64,000 nucleotides of DNA. Source: Citrobacter telavivensis. Its GTDB lineage: Bacteria > Pseudomonadota > Gammaproteobacteria > Enterobacterales > Enterobacteriaceae. A model generated the notes under the pieces. That model ran no database searches, was not told where the DNA came from, and saw only the letters and a list, made by a program, of their open reading frames with translations. Below are positions 42,690 to 50,236 of the stretch, piece by piece; the stretch's first letter is position 1, and each line of letters opens with the position of its first letter. The position numbers and the translations under genes are program-made. The DNA is taken from contig CP045205.1 in NCBI GenBank assembly GCA_009363175.1, positions 2,232,001 through 2,296,000 on the forward strand, read 5' to 3'.

Positions 42690-43088
42690 ATGAAAGTACT
42701 ATTTTCGGCTGACGTCGTAAAAGCTGGAAGAAAAGTGGAAGAGGGACTGCTTAATGGCATGTTGATTACCTTTAATGACCGCGCTCCGGAAGATTATCTC
42801 GACTACGTGCTGGTTATTAAGAATATTGTTTGTGATGTTACCCCATTACAAAAAACAATGGATTATGTTCTGCAGATGAATCATCACACCTGGAATATAA
42901 CCTGCTGGGGGGAGGCTGCATGGCAAAATTTATGCGAGTTAGGTCATGTGACGGTGGTATTTGACGGGGCTGAAAAGCCAATAGCCTATGGTTCATTACA
43001 CGTAAACAGTCATTGTTCTCCATCCGTAAATGAATTGATTGGCCCATTGAAAATAATGAGGAAAACCAATGAAAACTGTACTGATTAA
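42690..43088 (+). CDS. PTS glucitol-family EIIA-like protein lacking the usual phospho-histidine
   Basis: 132 residues. GMLITFNDRAPEDYLDY and ELGHVTVVFDG align with SrlB (EIIA-Gut: QMLITFREGAPADLEEY, ELGHVTLRFDG). In SrlB the phosphorylated residue is His43 in CFIHCHGEL; the matching stretch here is VLVIKNIVCDV, with Ile at position 43 and no histidine nearby. The only close histidines are 65-66, aligned near His63 of SrlB. It may use another residue, or serve a regulatory or structural role. The last 20 bases overlap the next gene. Confidence 0.82.
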   Translation: MKVLFSADVVKAGRKVEEGLLNGMLITFNDRAPEDYLDYVLVIKNIVCDVTPLQKTMDYVLQMNHHTWNITCWGEAAWQNLCELGHVTVVFDGAEKPIAYGSLHVNSHCSPSVNELIGPLKIMRKTNENCTD

Positions 43089-44085
43089 AAAAGGTCATTC
43101 AGGGATTGGCGATGATATGTATTTATATCGCGATACCCGCATGGTGATTTTGTCGCTAACCGGGAAAACCATTGATCCGGTCGCGAAAAAACTGGGTGAA
43201 ATGCTGGAGATGACCGTGGTTAACGGTTTTGATGCCATGCCGGATGATAAGAAAATCCTCTGTGTGGTGATCAACTGCGGCGGTTCACTTCGCTGTGGCA
43301 TCTATCCGCAAAAAAGAATCAAGACGATCAACGTGCTGCCTACCGGTGCGATGGGGCCGCTGGCGAAATATATCACCGAGGATATCTACATCTCGGATGT
43401 CAGCCTTGACTCGCTTTCGCTGATTGAGACCATTAATCAACCGGTAAACGGGGAGGAAAACGTTGAGCACATTGAGCCGCTCCCCGCAGGCGACGTCTTC
43501 GCGGTTGCTCGCGATACCGAGGAGGTAAAACCGCGCGCCTCAGCGACCAACACCGCGCTGGAGTTGATGACGCGTTTTGCGACGGGGATCGGTAACTTTG
43601 TCAGCCTTCTCTACTCCTCTGCGCGTGAATCGGTTGAGTTGTGCATTAAAAACGTGATCCCCTTTATGGCCTTTATCTCGGTGCTGATCGCGCTGGTTCA
43701 GGAAACCGCGATTGGTCAGTGGACCGGGAATGCGCTATCGCCGCTTGCCGGATCGTTAACCGGGCTGTTTGTGATTGCAATTATCTGTGGCCTGCCCTTT
43801 ATCTCTCCCATTCTGGCTCCCGGCGCGGCGATTGCGCAGGTTGTTGGCGTGCTGGTGGGAACGTTAATCGGTAGCGGGGTGGTTTCGCCTCTGATGGCGC
43901 TGCCGGCGCTGTTCGCGATTAACGTCCAGGTGGGGGCTGACTTCATTCCCGTTGGGCTTTCCATGCAGGAGGCGAAAGAGAAGACCATCCGTCTCGGTGT
44001 TCCCTCGTTCTTGTTATCACGGATGATTACCGCACCTCTGGCGGTGGCCATCGGTTATCTGTTTTCGTTTGGCTTGTTTAACTGA
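43069..44085 (+). CDS. PTS glucitol-family EIIB-EIIC2 component (SrlE-like)
   Basis: 338 residues. The EIIB domain (about 1-125) has VVINCGGSLRCGIYPQKR; the two cysteines at 70 and 76 match the SrlE phospho-cysteine region. A linker of about 40 residues leads to a membrane half (IPFMAFISVLIALVQE, LTGLFVIAIICGLPFISPILAPG, ALFAINVQVGADFIPVGLS). It passes phosphate to the incoming sugar. ATG 43069 lies inside the preceding gene (20-base overlap), so translation is coupled. Confidence 0.9.
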   Translation: MKTVLIKKGHSGIGDDMYLYRDTRMVILSLTGKTIDPVAKKLGEMLEMTVVNGFDAMPDDKKILCVVINCGGSLRCGIYPQKRIKTINVLPTGAMGPLAKYITEDIYISDVSLDSLSLIETINQPVNGEENVEHIEPLPAGDVFAVARDTEEVKPRASATNTALELMTRFATGIGNFVSLLYSSARESVELCIKNVIPFMAFISVLIALVQETAIGQWTGNALSPLAGSLTGLFVIAIICGLPFISPILAPGAAIAQVVGVLVGTLIGSGVVSPLMALPALFAINVQVGADFIPVGLSMQEAKEKTIRLGVPSFLLSRMITAPLAVAIGYLFSFGLFN

Positions 44086-44096
44086 GGAATCGTGTA

Positions 44097-45113
44097 ATGA
44101 ACAAAATCAATGCCGCAGTGGTGGGGGCTGGTATTTACGGCAAACATCATATCAATGCGTATCACTATAATCCGTGGGTGAATCTGGTGGGTTTTTGCGA
44201 GATCAATCCGGAAATCCGCGCCAGAGTGGCGGCGGAGTTTCAGGTGCCGGGTTATGCCTCGCTGGCAGAGTTATTTGCCGCGACGGAGGTTGATCTGGTG
44301 TCAATTGCCACACCGGATCCGTTCCACTTTGATGCCACCATTGAGGCCATCAACGCGGGTAAACATGTGCTGATTGAAAAACCGATGGCGACAACGTCAG
44401 CGGAATGTCGGGAAATCATCCGTTGTGCACAGCAGCAGGGGGTGAAGATTGGTGTCGATTACCACAAGCGTTGGGACGGAATGGCACAGCATATTCATCA
44501 TGAACTGTTGAAACCCGAAACCGGCCAGGTCCTGCGTGGCTACATGAGCATGGACGACATCATCGACGTGCCGAAAAACTGGCTGTCATGGGCGAACGAG
44601 AGCTCTCCCGTTCATTTCCTTGGAACACATTGTTTTGATTTGATTCGATATTATATGAATGGCGCCAATGCAGTGAGCGTCTATGCGATAGGACAGAAGA
44701 AGAAGCTGGTTGCGGAAGGCATCGATTCCTGGGACACCATTCAGTCTTTCGTCACGTTTGATAATGGCGCGCAATGGACTGTTGAAGTGGGGTGGTGCTT
44801 GCCTCCTTCCTTCCCCAAAGCAAATGACGGTCGTAGTTTTGTTATCACAGAGAATAACTATTATCGTGCCGACGCGCAGTTGCGGGGCTATGAAATGTTT
44901 ACGCCACAGCGCAGCGCAACGCCAAATTATAATTTTATTAATTACGTTAATAATAAAGCCAGTGGGTATGGGATTCAGCCAATACATGATTTTGTTGAGC
45001 ACGTTTTATTTGATACCCCTTATCTGGCAACCGCAGACGATGGGTTGCAAGCCACGTTAATTTGCGAAGCCGTGCATCACTCGTTATCAACAGGAAGTAT
45101 TGTGCAGTTATAA
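44097..45113 (+). CDS. Gfo/Idh/MocA-family NAD(P)-dependent oxidoreductase
   Basis: 338 residues. Rossmann loop VVGAGIYGKHH at residues 8-18, then the family motif IEKPMATT (about 92-99), GVDYHKRWD, and HFLGTHCFDLIRYY carrying the catalytic Asp/His region. Such enzymes oxidise or reduce sugars, cyclitols and their derivatives. It starts 11 bases after the PTS gene, so it most likely acts on the phosphorylated sugar that the PTS delivers. It replaces the SDR enzyme SrlD of the classical glucitol operon, which points to a different substrate or position of oxidation. Substrate unknown. Confidence 0.88.
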   Translation: MNKINAAVVGAGIYGKHHINAYHYNPWVNLVGFCEINPEIRARVAAEFQVPGYASLAELFAATEVDLVSIATPDPFHFDATIEAINAGKHVLIEKPMATTSAECREIIRCAQQQGVKIGVDYHKRWDGMAQHIHHELLKPETGQVLRGYMSMDDIIDVPKNWLSWANESSPVHFLGTHCFDLIRYYMNGANAVSVYAIGQKKKLVAEGIDSWDTIQSFVTFDNGAQWTVEVGWCLPPSFPKANDGRSFVITENNYYRADAQLRGYEMFTPQRSATPNYNFINYVNNKASGYGIQPIHDFVEHVLFDTPYLATADDGLQATLICEAVHHSLSTGSIVQL

Positions 45114-45208
45114 TTAATCTGCAATTTACGCCTCATAGACAGTCTTTTCTGGCTTTAATTTCTCTGATTAAGGCAGGGTTCTTTATTCCCCCGCAATCCG
45201 GTCGATGA

Positions 45209-45964
45209 TCAGCGTTTATGAGGCGTCTTTTCATTATTCATATTCAGATAGCAATATTGCAGCGCATGGAAAAAAAGCGTATGCAATGACATTTTCAGCG
45301 CGGCAAAACTCAGTGGGCTGGCGCTGGACTGCGGCGTATATAAGGTCACATCGGCCAGCGACGCGCCGCTCTGATGGCAGGCTACCGCCAGCGAGGCTGC
45401 CTCATGCTCTCGAATCAAGGTAATCAATTGATTATCCGGCTCATCTTTAAGTCCTGGCAGCAGGATCACCGAATCGCAATCCGTCAGGGCGTTTGTCAAC
45501 AGTGAATGGGCATTCTGGTACTCCACGGGAATACAGACTTTACCAATATCGCTATAGTCCTGAATGATATTGCTGAGTAAGGAACTCAATTCCCGTGGAT
45601 GACAGAAATAGAGGTTACGACTGGAATTAATAATTTCAAAGAAGGTATTGAGTGCCGCCGGGTTATTATTATTAATAAACTCGCTAAGGATAACGTTGTT
45701 CTTCGTTGCCTGGGCCGGGAGTAGCGTCTCAGGTTCACTACGCAGACATTTAATTAAATCATATTTAAATGAAGTAAAACCCGTATAACCGAGAGATTGC
45801 GCAAAACGAACGATGGAGGGTTGGCTGGTCTGTGTCTTTTTTGAAATTGCCGTCGACGTCAGTTTTTCCGCGCCCGATAATGTCGCCAGAATGTAACGGC
45901 TAATTGTTTGTTCCGCGTGCGAGCCTGTTTTTACCAGTAACTGAAGTTGTTCGATAATGTTCAT
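45209..45964 (-). CDS. RpiR-family transcriptional regulator with divergent SIS domain
   Basis: 251 residues. The N-terminal RpiR helix-turn-helix is clear: LTSTAISKKTQTSQPSIVRFAQSLGYTGFTSFK (about residues 35-67). The C-terminal region follows SIS-domain spacing but lacks recognisable glycine/serine sugar-phosphate loops; where SIS proteins have an ISYSG-like motif it reads LLPGLKDEP. It is convergent with the oxidoreductase (95-base gap) and is the natural candidate regulator of the PTS operon. Confidence 0.85.
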   Translation of the reverse strand: MNIIEQLQLLVKTGSHAEQTISRYILATLSGAEKLTSTAISKKTQTSQPSIVRFAQSLGYTGFTSFKYDLIKCLRSEPETLLPAQATKNNVILSEFINNNNPAALNTFFEIINSSRNLYFCHPRELSSLLSNIIQDYSDIGKVCIPVEYQNAHSLLTNALTDCDSVILLPGLKDEPDNQLITLIREHEAASLAVACHQSGASLADVTLYTPQSSASPLSFAALKMSLHTLFFHALQYCYLNMNNEKTPHKR

Positions 45965-46007
45965 TAAGGTCCCTCGGTTTTGTTTATTATGACAGATACA
46001 CTTTATC

Positions 46008-46062
46008 CTTCAAGCGGCCTCTGTGTTGGCTACGGCATTACTCGGCTCATCCATGAACCTCG
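46008..46062. repeat. Degenerate dispersed enterobacterial repeat
   Basis: CTTCAAGCGGCC, TGTGTTGGCTACGGC, and ACTCGGCTCATCCATGA resemble a sequence family often seen in intergenic gaps of enterobacteria (CTTCAAG..TGCGTTGGCTGCG..). The copy appears decayed. It lies between the RpiR gene and atoB and may mark the edge of the island. Assignment is from memory of similar sequences only. Confidence 0.35.
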
Positions 46063-46090
46063 TTCTTACGGACCGTCGCTTTGCCGGGTT

Positions 46091-46133
46091 GTAAAAAACC
46101 CCTGGCACATCGTTATCTCTGTGCCAGGGGTTT
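46091..46133 (-). terminator. Rho-independent terminator of the ato operon
   Basis: AAACCCCTGGCACA (46096-46109) pairs perfectly with TGTGCCAGGGGTTT (46120-46133), a 14-bp stem with a 10-base loop. Read on the minus strand it ends in TTTTTT, so it serves atoB, whose stop is about 60 bases upstream. Confidence 0.9.
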
Positions 46134-46192
46134 ACAGGAGCGGCATCCATGCCAACTGAATGATGTTGTGTATAACCGGGGGACTCCAGGTA

Positions 46193-47377
46193 TTAATTCA
46201 TCCTTTCCACAATCATGGCTATTCCCTGACCGCCGCCGATACACAGCGTCGCCAGACCCAGCGTTTTATCTCTCGCGGCAAGCGCATGCAGTAATGTCAC
46301 CAGAATTCGCGCGCCGCTGGCACCGATCGGATGACCAAGCGCAATCGCGCCGCCGTTAATGTTCACCTTCTCTGGGTCGAAGCCCAGCGTCTTGCCGACG
46401 GCGAGGAACTGCGCGGCAAACGCCTCATTGGCTTCAATCAGATCGATATCCGAAAGCTGTAGTCCGCTGTATTGCAGCGCCTTTTGCGTGGCGGGCTCCG
46501 GCCCCATTCCCATCAGCGCCGGGGCGACGCCGCCGCTGGCGTAGGCCTTAATGCGTGCCAACGGTTTCAGCCCCGCCGCCAGTGCCGCCGATTCTTCCAT
46601 TACCACCAGCGCCGCCGCACCGTCGTTGATCCCTGAGGCGTTACCGGCGGTGACGGTGCCAGCTTTATCAAATGCCGGACGCAGCGCGGCAAGACCTTCC
46701 GCTGTTGAGTCAGCTTTGGGGAATTCATCGCGGTCAAAGACGATGGTTTTCTTCCGCGACGTGACGCTGACCGGCACAATCTCGGCCTGGAAGGCACCAG
46801 AATTGATGGCAGCTACCGCTTTTTGCTGGGAGAGCAACGCCAGCTCATCCTGCATTTCGCGGCTGATACCGTATTCGCGGGCGACGTTTTCGGCGGTGAT
46901 CCCCATGTGATAGCCGTGGGTGGCACAGAGCAGGCCATCGCGCAAAATCACATCTGATAACTGACCGTCGCCGAGGCGATAGCCCCAGCGGGCTTTCGCA
47001 TCCAGCAGATACGGTGCCAGACTCATGTTTTCCATGCCGCCGGCGACCAACGCCTGCGCCTGACCGGCCTGAATCGCCTGGGCGGCCAGCGCGACGCTTT
47101 TCAGGCCGGAGCCGCAGACTTTGTTGACGGTAAAACCGCAGACCGTCTCGCTAAGGCCGCTCTTTAGCAGCGCCTGGCGCGCCGGGTTTTGTCCCAGACC
47201 GGCCTGCAGCACGTTGCCCATGATCACTTCATCCACGCGCTGCGGATCGAGTTGTGCGCGTTCCAGCGCGGCGCTAATCACGGTTGCGCCAAGATCGATG
47301 GCGCTGGTTGTTGCCAGCGCGCCGTTGAAGCTGCCGATGGCGGTACGTGCTGCGCTGACGATGACACAATTTTTCAT
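46193..47377 (-). CDS. atoB: Acetyl-CoA acetyltransferase AtoB
   Basis: 394 residues, biosynthetic-length thiolase. Nucleophile Cys88 in NKVCGSGLKSV, catalytic His in GHPIGASGARI, and the second Cys in LCIGGGQGIA. Cleaves acetoacetyl-CoA to two acetyl-CoA, completing acetoacetate degradation. Last gene of atoDAEB. Confidence 0.97.
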   Translation of the reverse strand: MKNCVIVSAARTAIGSFNGALATTSAIDLGATVISAALERAQLDPQRVDEVIMGNVLQAGLGQNPARQALLKSGLSETVCGFTVNKVCGSGLKSVALAAQAIQAGQAQALVAGGMENMSLAPYLLDAKARWGYRLGDGQLSDVILRDGLLCATHGYHMGITAENVAREYGISREMQDELALLSQQKAVAAINSGAFQAEIVPVSVTSRKKTIVFDRDEFPKADSTAEGLAALRPAFDKAGTVTAGNASGINDGAAALVVMEESAALAAGLKPLARIKAYASGGVAPALMGMGPEPATQKALQYSGLQLSDIDLIEANEAFAAQFLAVGKTLGFDPEKVNINGGAIALGHPIGASGARILVTLLHALAARDKTLGLATLCIGGGQGIAMIVERMN

Positions 47378-47407
47378 CTTCTGTTCCTTAAAAGTGAGTG
47401 GCTGCCG

Positions 47408-48730
47408 TCAGAAAAAGGTCAGGCCGACAACAAAAATGACGCCGGAGAAAAGCAGGGCGGTGATGCAGTAACCCATGATGTCGCGAACCCCCAGCCCGGC
47501 GATGGCCAGTGCGGGAAGCGCCCAGAAGGGTTGCGCCATGTTCATCCACTGCTCGCCGTAGGCGATCGCCATGACGGACTTGCCGAGATCGGCTCCTAAC
47601 GCCTGCGCGGCTGGCATGACGAACGGTCCCTGAATAACCCAGTGACCGCCGCCTGACGGCACGGCAAAGTTGATCAGCGCGGAGCTGAAGAAGGTCATGA
47701 CCGGGAAGGTGTCTTTATTGGCGACGTTGATGAAGAATTCGGTGATAAGTCCCCCGAGGCCGGAATGTTCCATCATTAACTGGATCCCGGCATAGAACGG
47801 GAACTGCACCAGGATACCGGCGGTGCTGCGCGCGGCGGCGCTAATGGCGCGCATATAGGCCATTGGCGTTTTGTGCAGCAGTAGACCGGCAATCATGAAC
47901 ATCAGGTTGACGGTGTTGATGGTGATGTTGAATCCTTTCTCGGCGAAGTAGATCCCGAGATAGGCGATGCCTAATGCCCCAATGATCAGCGCCAGGATAC
48001 GGCTCTCTTCCAGTTTTTCTGACGGAGGCGCATTTGCCGGCAAGGTCTTCTGGAAATCAGGCTCTTCCATCAACAGTTTCGGATCGACGCTGACCACATC
48101 TGACGGTTTTGGCGTCATCATGCGAGTGATAAACGGCATGACCACAATCAACCCGAGAGTGATGAAGATGTTGAAACCGGTGAACAGGGTATCGCTGACC
48201 GGAATTAAGCCCGCGATGTGTTCAACCGGGTTACCCGGCGTTGCCGCCAGCAGGGGCATCGAACCGGAGAAGCCGCCGCCCCAGGTCAGAAAACCGATAT
48301 AGGCGCAGGCAATCAGCAGCGGATAATCGGAACCCGGCACGCGACGGGCAACTTCACGGGCAAACATCGCCCCAACCACCAGGCCGAAGCCCCAGTTGAT
48401 GACGCAGGCGACGGAGCCAAAGAAGGTCACCAGCATTACGCCCTGAGCGGGCGTTTTAGCGGCAGACGCGGCGGTGCGCAGCAGGTTTTTCACCGGACCA
48501 GAACTGGCCAGCGCGTGGCCTGTCACGATGATCAACGCCATCTGCATCCCGAAGGCCAGCAGGTTCCAGAAGCCGTCCCCCCAGAAACGCACCATCGCGA
48601 CGGGCGTTTGCGGTGTTAACCACAGCGCGATGCCGAACGTCAGCAGCGTCAGCAGCATGGCGAAAATCAGGGGATCGGGCAGCCAGCGGCTGACAAAGCG
48701 CGTCATGAAACGCGAGATACGGCCAATCAT
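47408..48730 (-). CDS. atoE: Short-chain fatty acid transporter AtoE
   Basis: 440 residues with about a dozen membrane helices; family signature regions INWGFGLVVGAMFAREVARR and FAVPSGGGHWVIQGPF. Imports short-chain fatty acids such as butyrate and acetoacetate. Four-base overlap with atoA upstream and 30 bases before atoB. Confidence 0.95.
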   Translation of the reverse strand: MIGRISRFMTRFVSRWLPDPLIFAMLLTLLTFGIALWLTPQTPVAMVRFWGDGFWNLLAFGMQMALIIVTGHALASSGPVKNLLRTAASAAKTPAQGVMLVTFFGSVACVINWGFGLVVGAMFAREVARRVPGSDYPLLIACAYIGFLTWGGGFSGSMPLLAATPGNPVEHIAGLIPVSDTLFTGFNIFITLGLIVVMPFITRMMTPKPSDVVSVDPKLLMEEPDFQKTLPANAPPSEKLEESRILALIIGALGIAYLGIYFAEKGFNITINTVNLMFMIAGLLLHKTPMAYMRAISAAARSTAGILVQFPFYAGIQLMMEHSGLGGLITEFFINVANKDTFPVMTFFSSALINFAVPSGGGHWVIQGPFVMPAAQALGADLGKSVMAIAYGEQWMNMAQPFWALPALAIAGLGVRDIMGYCITALLFSGVIFVVGLTFF

Positions 48731-49377
48731 GCGTCACCTCGCTGAACGACCAGATCGGCGGCAACGTCAAAGTGAGCTTCGGTTTTTGCGCGCAGGGTAT
48801 CAAGGTCACACCCGTCGACGATTTCCGTCAGCCACATTTTACCGTCGATAAAGCGGAACACCGCGAGTTCAGTGACCAGCACATGTACCGCATGCTGGGC
48901 AGTCAGCGGCATGGTGCAGTGGCGGAGGATTTTCGCCGAGCCGTCTTTCGCGCAGTGCTCCATCGCGATAATGACGTTGCGCGCGCCGGTCACCAGATCC
49001 ATTGCCCCCCCCATGCCGGGAACCATTTTGCCGGGCACCACCCAGTTCGCGAGGTTGGCCTGTTCATCAACCTGCAACCCGCCCAGAACGCAGGCATCCA
49101 CATGACCGCCACGGATCAGGGCGAATGACATCGCGCTATCGAACATCGCCGCACCCGGCAAAATCCCGCAGGGTTGTCCGCCAGCGTTCACCAGATCGGG
49201 ATGCGCGGTGGTGACCGGCCCCAGTCCAAGAAATCCGTTTTCTGATTGCAGAGTGATATGAATGTCATCCGGCAGGTAGTTGGCGACCATCGTCGGCAGG
49301 CCAATACCTAAGTTCACGACGTCACCATCATGAAGTTCTTGCGCCACGCGGCGCGCAATACGTTGTTTCGCATCCAT
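48727..49377 (-). CDS. atoA: Acetoacetyl-CoA transferase beta subunit AtoA
   Basis: 216 residues, CoA-transferase family I beta subunit. The catalytic glutamate is in QSENGFLGLGP near residue 46; GGHVDACVLGG and GMGGAMDLVTGARNV are conserved. Works with AtoD to activate acetoacetate using acetyl-CoA. It overlaps atoD by one base and atoE by four. Confidence 0.97.
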   Translation of the reverse strand: MDAKQRIARRVAQELHDGDVVNLGIGLPTMVANYLPDDIHITLQSENGFLGLGPVTTAHPDLVNAGGQPCGILPGAAMFDSAMSFALIRGGHVDACVLGGLQVDEQANLANWVVPGKMVPGMGGAMDLVTGARNVIIAMEHCAKDGSAKILRHCTMPLTAQHAVHVLVTELAVFRFIDGKMWLTEIVDGCDLDTLRAKTEAHFDVAADLVVQRGDA

Positions 49378-50039
49378 TATTTGCTCTCCTGTGGAATGAC
49401 GATATGGTCGATAACCGCACCGGGGGTGACTATCTGGTCAGGCAGCAGATCGCCTGTCTCAACGAGTTCGTCAGGTTCCACCAGGGTGATATCGGCGGCG
49501 AGGGCAATAAGTGGGTTAAAGTTGCGGGCGCTGAGTTGGTAGGTCAGGTTGCCGAGAGGGTCGGCACGGTGCGCGCGGATGAGCGCCAGATCGGCGCGCA
49601 ACGGGCGCTCCAGCAGCCAGGTTTTTCCGTCGAGCGTCAGGGTTTGTTTGCCATCTTCCACGATGGTGCCGACGCCGGTGGGGGTCAGGAAGCCGCCGAG
49701 TCCTGCGCCGCCGCAGCGGATCTGCTCAATCAGCGTACCTTGCGGCACCAGTTGAACCTCCATCTCTTTGGCAATCATCCGACGCCCCGTTTCCGGGTTG
49801 GTGCCGATATGAGACGCAATGACTTTGTTTACCCGGCCATTGACGATCAGTGGGCCAATACCGGTATCGACAAAGGCGGTATCGTTGGCGATCAGCGTCA
49901 GGTCTCTGACGCCGGATTCAAGTAAGGCTTCGACAAGACGGGGTGGGGTCCCTACCCCCATAAAACCGCCAACCATGATGGTCATGCCGTCACGAAAGAA
50001 CCCGGCAGCGTTTTGTAAGGTAATCAGTTTTGTTTTCAT
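49377..50039 (-). CDS. atoD: Acetoacetyl-CoA transferase alpha subunit AtoD
   Basis: 220 residues from ATG 50039 (MKTKLITLQNAAGFF) with AAGGG upstream; an in-frame ATG at 50057 is less likely. The CoA-transferase family I alpha signature GGFMGVGTPPRLV is at residues 25-37. First gene of atoDAEB, behind a sigma-54 promoter. Confidence 0.96.
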   Translation of the reverse strand: MKTKLITLQNAAGFFRDGMTIMVGGFMGVGTPPRLVEALLESGVRDLTLIANDTAFVDTGIGPLIVNGRVNKVIASHIGTNPETGRRMIAKEMEVQLVPQGTLIEQIRCGGAGLGGFLTPTGVGTIVEDGKQTLTLDGKTWLLERPLRADLALIRAHRADPLGNLTYQLSARNFNPLIALAADITLVEPDELVETGDLLPDQIVTPGAVIDHIVIPQESK

Positions 50040-50084
50040 TATGTTTCCCTTTTGCATACTCCATTTTGGGTACGCAAAGGGAAT

Positions 50085-50100
50085 AGCAAGCGGGATGCCA
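50085..50100 (-). promoter_or_regulatory. Sigma-54 promoter of atoDAEB
   Basis: On the minus strand TGGCAT-CCCGC-TTGCT (50100-50085) matches the -24/-12 consensus TGGCAC-N5-TTGCW at nearly every position, with GG and GC correctly spaced. It is 45 bases before the atoD start. Confidence 0.9.
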
Positions 50101-50184
50101 GAATGGCTAACGGGTGAGGAAATTAATTAACTGATTGAATTAAAAAAGTTATTTGTTTGTGTGCAGTGGGCTTATCGCGCGGAG

Positions 50185-50225
50185 GCTATGCAGAATTTTG
50201 CGCACTGTGCAAAATTCTGCATAGC
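50185..50225. promoter_or_regulatory. AtoC enhancer: two inverted 20-bp sites
   Basis: GCTATGCAGAATTTTGCGCA (50185-50204) and its inverted copy (50206-50225) differ at one base and flank a single central base. This matches the AtoC-binding inverted palindrome of E. coli, and its distance of roughly 110-150 bases upstream of the start site fits. It lies directly after the atoC stop codon. Confidence 0.9.
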
Positions 50226-50236
50226 AGATTCTGGTG

